From Diphasiastrum complanatum (taxonomy: Eukaryota > Streptophyta > Lycopodiopsida > Lycopodiales > Lycopodiaceae): a stretch of DNA of 64,000 bases. A program made the translations under genes and the position numbers. The notes under the pieces are model-generated. The model had not been told where the DNA came from and did not search any database. It worked only from the letters and a program-made list of their open reading frames with translations. Positions 49,369-60,200 of the stretch are shown piece after piece. Positions within the stretch are counted from its first letter, which is position 1; each line of letters starts with the position of its first letter. The stretch is taken from positions 67,605,940-67,669,939 of the forward strand of contig CM055095.1 in assembly GCA_029204225.1 (NCBI GenBank), in the 5' to 3' direction.

Positions 49369-49530
49369 TTATAGTACATCTATGAAGATATGACAATATT
49401 TCGGATATTTATGTTTTAGACGGAAATTAATATCGGTTGGAAATGTTCTGGTGTCAGTTGTTAACAACAAATTTTCACGTTTTGTTACTCGAGATAACAT
49501 GACACAGACCCAGCTTCGTAATAAAGCCCA
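49369..49530 (-). pseudogene. C-terminal remnant of a PIF1/Helitron-type helicase
   Basis: The frame reads VCVMLSRVTKRENLLL and continues ~25 residues to TAA at 49369-49371. V-x-LSRVT-x-REN is the closing motif (motif VI region) of PIF1-family helicases, including Helitron RepHel. Everything upstream is lost at the edge of the direct repeat (49525). Its stop codon lies 94 bp upstream of the GIY-YIG start codon, on the same strand. Confidence 0.5.
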
Positions 49531-50868
49531 CTTTATGAATCACAATAAAGTTATTACGAATCATAAAAAAGTTAATGAGTTGATAATATTAGAAATATGA
49601 AATTGTAAGCATGTGTTGTAATTGAAATATGAAATACAAAATTGAAATGTACTAAATCACATAGAAAAATAAAAACATATACTAAAAATGTTAAAATTGA
49701 AACATTTATATATTTTTAAAATCTTCAAGCAACACAGTCATAGAATGCACACAATTATTTAATAATAAATATCCAACAGACAACCATGATAATTATGCAT
49801 TCATCAATAGCACCTACCCAAACAAATGGCCATGCACCAAAAATGAATCGACAATTAGCAGATATAGAAAGGATTATTGGAAATTCATGAGCAACACCTA
49901 GTCAAGTAAATGGCCGTGCACCAAAAATGAATTTAGAATATTCAAAAACTGAAGAGTAATCATGCAACAAACAAGCATGGTAGTTATAGATTCATCAATA
50001 GCACCTAATCAAGTAAATAGTTGTGCACCAAAGATGAATCAATAATTATCAGGTACACAAATGGTTATTGAGATTCATCAATAGCACATAGCCAAGTGAA
50101 TAGCCGTGAACCAGAAATGAATTCAAAAGAACCAGAAATTGGCGACTAACCATGCAATAAACAACCATAGTAGTTATGCATTAATCAAAAACAGCTAGGT
50201 AAATGAATAGTTGTGCACCAAGGAGAAATCAGTAATTATCGACACAAAAGTGGTTATTAAAAATTCATCAATAGCACATAACAAAATAAATAGCCACGGA
50301 CCAAAAATGAATATAGAATAAGTACAAACATGGAAAAGCGATATTAAAAATTAAAAGTAGGAAATTGAAAATTAAACTACGTTGGATTACAAATGTGTGC
50401 AAATATAATCGCTATCAATAAGATTAAAAAACAAATATTATGAAGCAAGAGGATTAAAAAACCTTCACAAAATATCATGAAGTATCCTAAGTTGTGTTAG
50501 AATCTAGTAGAAACACGATCCATGTCCTATTGCTCAATACATATGGCAATCTACAAGGCACAACAATTCTATCTATTTATGATTATACAAAGCTATGTGA
50601 TTATGTTGTAAATTAAATCTGAATTATATGTGTTTATTCGCACTTGTATGTGATCTCATGATACATACATTTATAATCCTTTTGCATCTTAAGATGTGAA
50701 AGATACAAACAATCATAATATATCCATTTTAAAATGATGAAATAATGTCGATTGGATGCGAACATCCTTTTCCACATTGTTAGTAGTTGTTATAAGTTAG
50801 AAATGTTAGTATTGTGTTGTTGACATGTTGCCATGAAGAGGTGGCAATTGTCCTCTTCCAATTTTTCA
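49525..50868. repeat. 1.34-kb direct repeat, copy 1
   Basis: It is near-identical over its length to 52418-53760, with scattered substitutions and small indels. The ends lack shared TG...CA termini at the homology boundary, so it is not a clear LTR. Confidence 0.9.
49790..50330. repeat. Irregular ~70-115-bp subrepeats within copy 1
   Basis: About six diverged units centre on ATTCATCAATAGCACCTA followed by GTGCACCAAAAATGAAT. The same array is at about 52690-53210, and a single stray unit is at about 52096-52178. Confidence 0.8.
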
Positions 50869-52417
50869 AGAAGGAGATTATGCCTATCTCCGTACAATTT
50901 CGCAGTATGAAATTTGAACTTTGAAGTTTGCCAAAGAAAAGATCGTTCGCATCTAATTGACATTATTTTACCAATGTGAAATGCATATAAATAACTTGTA
51001 CAATTCTTCTGGGAAAAGTCAGTAGAGCTTTTCAAAGTTGAATGATATATGCAAGTAAAGTTTCGTGAACTTACATCATATATTACAAAGAAGGTAGATC
51101 ATGCCTATGTGATTCATATCTCGTTCATTTTGCAAACTCTTGGTTTTTCTAAGTTTTTGTCATGCTGAAGCATTTTCTTGGTTTCAATCGAATCCGCTGC
51201 TTGTCACTCTCAATGCGCGTGTAAAAATTGGTCAATCGCAAAGTCGCGACAAGAAATAGTTCAAAGATCTCTACTAAGAGATCTCAAAAGACGAAGAAAA
51301 CAAAGTAAAAGATATTTTGAATTGGAAAGAAAGAAATTGGAGAGCGAGAGCCAAAGGATGGAATGTAAGCTCAATCAAATTTCGATTTTCCACTCCAACT
51401 TCAAATCGGAGAGGACTTAAAGATGTTGAACTATTTCTTGACATCTCTAAAGCTAGAACCTAGACTCTATTAAGATTGAATTTGAACGCCACACGAATTC
51501 AATAAACCAGCCTCAGTCCATCGGTGCATTTCGCAGAGCGCCACGTGGCATCCTTTGCCAAGTCGGAACCCATGTTCCAAAAAATGCGGCTCCTAGATCG
51601 TCTCAATAACAAGTAGCATTTACATGGCTTCTTGGACGATTTTGCCGTAACTATTATTAAGTTATGGGTTGATTCAATCAAAGAAAACGAAGAGTTTAAT
51701 CGGCTGATGACAACGCCCACACAACGCTGCTACAACAAAAATTAATTGAAACTGAATTCCAACCATTTACAAAAGTCCAAATGTTTTGCTCTCAGAATAC
51801 TATAGATAACAATTTAATCCTAAATCAGTAGCAAATGTCATGCCTGAGACTCTAATAGTTAGTAAGGAGTCCGCTGTTCGTTACCCTCAATTCTCTTATC
51901 TTCGCATCGACAATCATATATTTTTGTCTCTCAACCAGTTCACACTTTCTACAATTGTTGTTGTGAGGTGATGCTATGCATGAACTTTTGGCCCACTAGG
52001 CTCAGTCCAACCGCAAGATTTTTGGCTGCTTATAATAGCCTATTGCTATATGCAATATTTGGATTATTAATCGACGGACCAAGAGTGATACTCTACGAAC
52101 ATGCACCAAAGATGTATCAATAATTATCAGGTACACAAATGGTTATTGAGATTCATCAATAGCACATAGCCATTACAAAGAACTTATTGTAACTGAATGT
52201 TGTTGAAACCACTTATTGGTCGGCAAATAGATATACGTAAAGATTTGAGAAGAATTTTTCTTTAGTCGCCGATAATTTTTGCGGAAAAACTTAACGGTTA
52301 CTAGTGCCGAAATATTGAATTTACAATAACAAATTTGATTGCAAAACAACTGTTAAAACAACAAATTGCATATAATAAAAAATCCTTTTTACTAGTTAGA
52401 AATAACAATTTACAGAC
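50869..52417. other. Interval between the two direct repeats
   Basis: 1.55 kb. A CACGTG-containing GCCACGTGGC site lies at about 51540. The open frames at 51178-51420 (plus, basic: RRRKQSKRYFELERKK) and 51499-51720 (minus) have no recognised domain. Confidence 0.5.
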
Positions 52418-53760
52418 AAGCCCACTTCATGAATCACAATTAAGTTATTACGAATCGTAAAAAAGTTAATGAGCTGATAATACTAGAAATATGAAATTGT
52501 AAGCATGTGTTGTAATTGAAATATGAAATACAAAATTCAAATGTACTAAATCACATAGAAAAATAAAAACATATACTAAAAATGTTAAAATTGAAACATT
52601 TATATATTTTTAAAATCTTCAGGCAACACAGTCATAGAATGCACACAATTCTTAAATTATAAACATGCAATAGACAAACATGATAATTATGCATTCATCA
52701 ATAGCACCTACCCAAATGAATGGCCATGCACCAAAAATGAATCGACAATTAGCAGGTATAGAAAAATTATTGGAAATTCATGAGTAGCACCTAGCCAAGT
52801 AAATGGTCGTGCACCAAAAATGAATTTAGAATATTCAGAAACTGAAGAGTAATCATGCAACAAACAACCATGGTAGTTATAGATTCATCAATAGCACCCA
52901 ATCAAGTAAATAGTTGTGCACCAAAGATGAATCGATAATTATCAGGTACACAAATGGTTATTGAGATTCATCAATAGCACATAGCCAAGTGAATAGTCGT
53001 GACCAGAAATGAATTCAAAATAACTAGGAATTGGCGACCAACCATGCAACAAACAACCATAGTAGTTATACATTCATCGAAAACAACTAGGTAAAGGAAT
53101 AGTTGGGCATCAAGGAGAAATCAGTAATTATCGAAATAAAAGTGGTTATTAAAAATTCATCAATAGCACATAACAAAATAAATAGCCACGAACCAAAAAT
53201 GAATATAGAATAAGTACAAACATGGAAAAGCGATATTAAAAATTAAAAGTAGGAAATTGAAAATTAAACTACGTTGGATTACAAATGTGTGCAAATATAA
53301 TCGCCATCAATAAGAATAAAAAGCAAATATTAGGAAGCAAGAGGATTAAAAAACCTTCACAAAATATCATGAAGTATCCTAAGTTGTGTTAGAATCTAAT
53401 CGAAACACGATCCATGTCCTATTGCTCAATACATATGGCAATCTACAAGGCACAACAATTCTATCTATTTATGGTTATACAAAGCTATGTGATTATATTG
53501 TAAATTAAATTTAAATTATATGTGTTTATTCACACTTCTATGTGATCTCATGATACATACATTTGTAATCCTTTTGCATGTTAAAATGTGAAAGATACGG
53601 ACAATCATAATATATCCATTTTAAAATGATGAAATAATGTCGATTGGATGCAAACAGCCTTTTCCACATTGTTAGTAGTTGCTATAAGTTAAAAATGTTA
53701 GTATTGTGTTGTTGGCATGTTGCCATGAGGAGGTGGCAATTGTCCTCTTCAAATTTTTCA
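52418..53760. repeat. 1.34-kb direct repeat, copy 2
   Basis: Partner of 49525-50868. It lacks the adjoining helicase remnant. Confidence 0.9.
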
Positions 53761-54746
53761 TGCGTGTTGCTGTCGCGACTTCAATTTCAATCAGAATGTT
53801 GGGTAGTTTCAAAACGACATACATCAAAAATTGAAAAGTGACAAGTTATAAGGAAGGTAACATGAGCAGAATGGAAAAGATCGAATCTTATTTGCGAAGT
53901 CTGAAGACAGATGAGCCACTTGATTTCTGTAAGATTTCGAAAGTTTTGTAGGAGTGTTTTCCAACTCCCAACTAGCAATGATTTTGCTCTCCCAACACGC
54001 GTAGGATCCTTCCAACAACGTTTGATTTTCGTAGCAACCAACAATGATTATGCTCTTCTGTTGATGATCAAAATCATAAAAGGATCTTGGGTTAGAAAGC
54101 TAGCAAATCACCAATCTTGCCAATGTAAAAAAAGCAACATCTACACTATGAATGAGATGTCAGGATACAGCTGCAGGAGCTGCGATGGAGCAGAGGCTCC
54201 CTTAGGCCATTTTTTAGTAGCGTTTGCCGAGGGAGCAGCCATTGGAGGCAGAAACTCCAGTAAGGCATTAAATTTTGGTAGTAGCATTTTTTCATAAGGT
54301 AGTCTCTAGAGCTGCGACGGAGCTTGCAGAGGCTCCCTTTTGCCATTCATCACAACTTTTGGCTCATAATATAGACATTGGAACAGTGATAGATAGACTA
54401 GATGCTCCATCAGGCCATTTGATAGTAGAATTCTGCTCACGTTACAGCTACTGATGCTTTTCTAATGTAAAGACATGAAAAAAGCTTCGCTCCTCCCCAC
54501 AAACACAGAAGGAAGTGCTGTGAAGATGCAATGCAGATGGAACTGCACTGGCTGTTGCAACCCGAGTTTTGCTCTTGTACTGATCAGTATGGCTTGTGCC
54601 CTGATACGGCTTCCTTAAAGGGTGGAATGTATTGCTAAGTGATGAAGTTAATGATTTGGAAGCTTGGATGTACTTGTTATAAATCCAATTTAGCTGATAA
54701 AGTAGTGAATCTTGTTTCGGACGTGGATAACAACTGATGCTCAGCT
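53761..54746. other. Unannotated interval upstream of the DUF3444 pseudogene
   Basis: It contains two related segments with GAGCTGCGATGGAGCAGAGG-like sequence near 54177 and 54310. It may be degraded 5' sequence of the downstream gene. No J-domain or zinc motif is visible. Confidence 0.4.
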
Positions 54747-55827
54747 ATGACACTTGTCTTCCTTACGCGACCAACTTGTGCAGTTCCAAGTGTTGCTACA
54801 GGAAGGGACACTATGAATAAAGTATTTGGAAGCAGCAATTTTTCAGGGTCTGATATTGCTCAGATTGCAATAGGAAATGCAGTTCCAGGTGCCGCTACAG
54901 GAACAGACACTATGAATAAAGGAGGTCGCAATTTTCCAGGCTCTGGTTTTGCTCGGGTTGCAACAGGAGGTGCAGTTCCAAGTGCTACTACAGGAAGGGA
55001 CACTGCGAATGAAAGAGGCAGCAACTTTCCAGGCTTTGCTACTGCTGAAGTTGCAACAGGAATTCCGAGTGCTAGTACAGGAAAGGACACTATTAATAAG
55101 GTTCACTCTAACCGTAAGGTAGAAGATTTCCAAAGTCGAAAAAGATTGAAGAAAGCTACACCTCGTGATGAAGATGAGTATGAGCATGAAGAAGATAATG
55201 ATGAAGAGGTTAAGAAGCTGAACAGATTAGTGTCAGACAACCAAGAGGGCCCACATGATGCTGCTATGGAGTGTGAAATTCGAAGATCATCTAGGAAAAA
55301 AAACAATATTGATTATAATTTTGATGGAAGTGATGATGATGATCTGGTAGCTTTCCCATGTTCAAGAAGAGGTAAAGCTGATGTACGTGCTACTGCAGAG
55401 TTGCAGAATTGAAATATGGTACCAATTGAAGTGCATCAAAGCCCGAAAAGGCAACTCGATGAACAAGATGACAATGATGACGAGCCTTTCAGTGATGTCG
55501 CCTGACAGTGATGATGAGCAACATGGAATTCCTGTACCTGATCCAGATTTTTATGTATTTGATCAAGATCGCTTGGAGAAGTGTTTTAGTGTGGGACAAA
55601 TATGGGCAGTATATGATGATTTGGATGGAATGCCGAGGTTCTATTGTCGTATCATGAAAGTTATCAGTGGTGATAAGTTTGGTGTATCCATGAAATGGCT
55701 AGAGGCTCTACCTGCCTTAAATGAGATAGTTGAGGTTTTTACAGATTTCTCAGAGAAAACCTGTGTAAATGTTCCTCCTGCACCAGTTCTAGTGCGTGAA
55801 TCATTTAAAGACATGAAGCCTGGATGA
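54747..55827 (+). pseudogene. DUF3444-domain (plant DnaJ-associated) gene fragment, broken
   Basis: The N-terminal part has four tandem ~35-residue repeats built on AVPSATTGRDT ... NFPG. A bipartite basic motif (RKRLKKATPRD) and an acidic run follow. In the same frame a TGA (55410-55412) is followed by a further acidic stretch, and a frameshift near 55495 leads into GIPVPDPDFYVFDQDR, SVGQIWAVYDDLDGMPRFY and MKWLEALP, the start of DUF3444. That domain usually runs ~200 residues, but here a TGA ends it after ~100. There is no J-domain upstream. Complete proteins of this family are J-domain cochaperone-like nuclear proteins of poorly known function. Confidence 0.8.
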
Positions 55828-56516
55828 TATGTTTGGGAAATACTGTACGAGCAAACATCTTCAACGTTAGAAAAGGTGGAAAAGTGTTACCACAATAGAC
55901 AATTCTCTGTCACGTAACTGGACCTCCTCGCAACACGATCTCTTCAACTGTTCTGTGTAGCGATACCTCCTCGCAACACGATCTCTTCAGTAGATGCAAG
56001 CGTCTGTCTGAGCAGCAAGATACAGGTTGTGCTCTGTCTCAGTGTCTCAGCAGCAAGATAGAGGTTGTGCTCTGATCGTTATCACTTATCACCTTATCAC
56101 GTGCAGCATGATGGGGTCACAATGACCACATAATGATTCACGTGGCCTTCACGTGGCCTTCACGTGGCCTTCATGTGCACGTCCAATAATATCATTAATA
56201 AAAAGTTTTGCAAAATTGGGAAATAGCTTTTGTCCCCAGATGAACGGGATGCTAACACGTCATCAGTTGGTGAAACTGTCACAGTATCCCTGCCCAACAA
56301 GGGCAGGGCCAAAAATCTTGTGCAAAACTGAAGAATAGCTTTTGTCCCCAGATGAACGCCCAAGAAGAGCAAGGCCAACAAATTAATGGCACGTGATTAG
56401 CATAGCCTCAACGTTGCATGGCCAACAAACGGATGCCACGTGGTTAGCCTCAACGTTGAGGAAAAGTTGCTCATGGCATAGGCTAAAATTGGGAACAAGA
56501 GAACAAAAAGCCCCTT

Positions 56517-56553
<37 letters not shown>

Positions 56554-56720
56554 TGTAATTATTATATGTATGAGCAATATTAGGGTTTTGCAATGCACGA
56601 GGGTTTGATCGCTGCATAGGAGATACTCCTTCTTTGCTATTGCTTCATCACACTTATTTACTTTGTGCGATGATCGATCGAAGCTGATAAAGAAAAGAAA
56701 AGATAAGAGATATATTAGAT
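55828..56720 (+). promoter_or_regulatory. EFL1 upstream region with a G-box array
   Basis: Six CACGTG palindromes occur: 56098, 56139, 56150, 56161, 56390 and 56437 (first base). The middle three are exact 11-bp tandem CACGTGGCCTT units. A ~28-bp segment including CCTCCTCGCAACACGATCTC is duplicated (about 55921 and 55967). A ~40-bp segment ending CTTTTGTCCCCAGATGAACG is duplicated (about 56199-56249 and 56318-56358). (GA)15 lies at 56521-56550. G-boxes bind bZIP and bHLH factors. The transcription start is not identified. Confidence 0.6.
56521..56550. repeat. (GA)15 microsatellite in the EFL1 leader region
   Basis: This 30-bp array lies 171 bp upstream of the start codon. Confidence 0.97.
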
Positions 56721-57242
56721 ATGGAGGAAATGCCTCAGCCGGACTTGAGGGCGGGGCAGCAAGATGGGGAGGCAAAGATGGAAGAGCGAGCTGCAAAGAA
56801 GATCAGAAACATATGCATATTGGCTCATGTGGACCATGGAAAAACCACGCTTGCTGATCATTTGATCGCTGCGGCGGGCGGCGGGGTGCTTCATGCCAAG
56901 CAAGCCGGCAAATTGCGCTACTTGGACTACAGAGATGATGAGCAGCAAAGAGCCATCACAATGAAGAGTTCTTCCATTGCTTTGCGCTTTCGGGGTTACA
57001 TGATTAACCTAATTGACTCCCCTGGTCACATTGATTTCTGCAGTGAGGTGTCGACGGCGGTGCGCCTGAGCGATGGCGCACTGGTGCTGGTGGATGTGTG
57101 TGAGGGGGTTCATATCCAGACACATGCGGTGCTGCGACAAGCCTGGACAGAACATGTTGCCCCTTGCTTGGTTCTTAATAAAATAGATCGTCTGATCACA
57201 GAACTGAAGCTTACTCCGGTAGAGGCATATATGCGGATGCAG
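56721..57242 (+). CDS. EFL1: EFL1 exon 1 (GTPase core)
   Basis: These 174 codons run from the ATG at 56721 and end ATGCAG|GTAGAC. All P-loop and switch motifs are in this exon. Confidence 0.95.
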
Positions 57243-60200
57243 GTAGACAATCGATACTCTTTTCCGCTAAAATCCAATTTTTGTGCAGCGTATGCATTGA
57301 CTAATAAAAAAGAGTACACGAATGAAACGGTGAAAAATTAGATTAGAGGAAGATCCCCGAAACTGCCCCGGGGAGCCAACTTGCAATCTCAGAGTGATCT
57401 AACTTGGTTGTTTGGCATCCAAACCGGCACATCCATGACGACCGCCTATCTAATTTTGACTATCAATCGATGTTTCTGTTTTTTCTGATTCATTGAGATT
57501 CAAATCACAATTTTCATGAGGTTCATACGAAATCAATACCTTATCAATCCTGAATCTCATTCTAAATGAGTGAAATCGACTGTAAACTAGACAGTGCCTG
57601 ATCTATCTGTATTCAATTTTCCTGTAATAGAAAAATTGATATTTCAAAAACCCTACATTTGATTCTCCAATTCTTCTGGGAAGGCTTAATTCTGAACCAC
57701 CAGAACGGCCAATTCTTCCAATCTTGAAAAGCATCAATCCATTGTGGACAGGACATGGCTAAATTGCATAACGTGCATCAATCAATTTGTTAGATCTTGA
57801 TGGCTTTGCTGCTTATTTACTAATTTAATCTAGGAGTTTCAGATGGCAATGAGAAAAGGCTGCTGTTTATTCTTGTTGTTTATTCTAATCAAGCATACAA
57901 TTAGGGACATTCATTATACGCCTATGATGTTTTGGCAATTGTTTTGCATCATGATCTGTAGGCATGCGAGCTTACTAGAAGTCATATGAAAATTTTCTGG
58001 TGAGCTTCATCGGCACCTGTGAGACATTTAGCAAATCATGGATTATTCTTGAGTTTGTTTGTCAACATATCTTGTGCGGAACACTGAGATTTAAGATATT
58101 GACTTTATAATGCTTCAAGCCTAAGCTTGGGAGGGGACCTGACCTATATAGATAAGGCCTTTTAAGTTAAGCTGTTTTAACAACACGATGTATAGAAGGC
58201 TCACGTAGTTGAACTGTTCCTTTTTTTATTCAGAGTCATAGTGGTTGCTAGCACTTTCTTTGTATGCTCCGTGCAGGCAGGTAAGTTATAGGAGACTCAT
58301 TGTCATATATTGTTTTATGAGTTGAAGTAAGAGAATGAAAAGTCTGTATTAATGGTAAAATTCTTCATTATCAGCAGTTGTTTGTAATTTTCAGTAGAGA
58401 GGGCTGCTCTTGAGCAAACATCACTTGATCATTATGTCCCATCCAGAATATTGTTGCGGAGGTGAACAACATCATCAGTGCTTTTCGCTCAGAGAAGTAT
58501 TTGTCAGATGTGGACTCCATTCTTGCAGGCCCCAAGGAAATCTTGGAAGACAGTTCTCAAGAACAGGATGAGGTGGATGAATTTTCTGTGGAGAAAGGAA
58601 ATATTGCATTTGCTAGTGCGGGGGATGGGTGGGCATTTCGCATTGAACAATTTGCAAATCTTTATGCTGCTAAGCTTGGAGCTAGTGGGTCGGCGTTGAA
58701 AAAAGCATTATGGGGAGATTTCTTCTACTCTCCTAAAACAAAGAAAATCGTTGGGAAGAAGGCATCAGGTGGGAAGCTAAAACCGATGTTTGTTCAATTT
58801 ATTCTGGAGCCGTTGTGGCAAGCATATGATGCAGCTTTGCAAAGTTTGGAAGGGGTAGATGTACTGAGCAAGATAATCAAGTCCATGAACCTTACTATTC
58901 CTCCTCGTGACTTACAGCACAAAGATCCCAAAGTTGTGATTCAAGCTGTAATGAGTCGGTGGCTGCCACTTGCAGAGAACATTCTGTCTATGGTGGTTGT
59001 TGTCTTACCTGATCCTGCAACAGCACAACCAACACGTATGACACGTCTGCTTTCAAACCCAAAAGTACCATCTGATGTGAATGATGACCTGCAAGCGGAA
59101 CTGGAGGTGGTGAGAAGAGCTGTTGAAACTTGTGATGAGAGTATCGAAGCTCCGTGTGTGGTGTTTGTTTCAAAGATGTTTGCTGTGCCTTTGGAAATGT
59201 TGCCACGATATGGTCCGCACGGTGAACTTTTCACTAATTTTGAAAACGAAGTTAATGAAGGGGATATAGATGCAGCACATCAAGAGTGCTTCCTAGCATT
59301 TGCAAGGGTATTCAGTGGTGTATTGTCGACGGGGCAAACATTACTGGTACTTTCAGCTCTTCATGATCCCACTGAGAGGGAAGTGGACGAGAGGAACATT
59401 CACTATGCGACTGCCGATGCCTTGTATATGATGATGGGAAGAGGTCTAGAGCCTAAGTCTGTCGTTTCTGCTGGGAATGTTGTTGCTATTCGAGGCCTGG
59501 GGCAACATATTTTGAAATCAGCTACGCTGTCCACTACTACACGTTGTTGGCCTTTTGCAAGCATGAATTTCCAGGCTGCTCCTATTGTACGGGTTGCAAT
59601 TGAGACTTCAGATCCTACAGATATGGGTGCCCTTGCAAGGGGATTGAGGCTCTTGAACAGAGCAGATCCTTTTGTAGAGGTAAGCTTGTCGGCCTCTGGG
59701 GAGCATGTTATAGCAGCTGCCGGGGAGGTACATTTGGAAAGATGTATAAAAGATCTCAGAGAGAGGTTTGCTCGTGTGGAACTGGAAGTTTCTCCACCTT
59801 TGGTGGCTTTTCGAGAAACTATCGAGGAAGAAGATGTGAACCAGATCGATGGCAGTAAGCCTACACCTGTGCCAGCTGAGTATGTGGAATCTACTACCCC
59901 TAATGGAAGATGTACTGTACGTGTGCATGTTACAAGACTGCCGATAGGTCTAACTCAGATGTTAGATGAGCATGCTGATTTGTTGAGGCACGTGGTGGTT
60001 GAGAAATCTGGCTCTTCTTTCTGGGAAAGAAGGAAAGGAGTGCTAAGAAATGGAGCGGGAAATTTTGAAGATCCAGTTGCAGTCCTCAAGTCACGCTTGG
60101 TTGCTGCCGTTGATACTGAGAGTGCCAGCAACAACTCCAGGGATGACAAACCTAAAAGGAGTGAAGATACCAAATGGAGAGAAAAACTTGAGCGCATCTG

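Noticed and set aside
49525-53760. LTR retrotransposon bounded by the 1.34-kb repeats
   Set aside because: The homology does not start with TG, no primer-binding site or purine tract flanks the interior, and no gag or pol is found inside.
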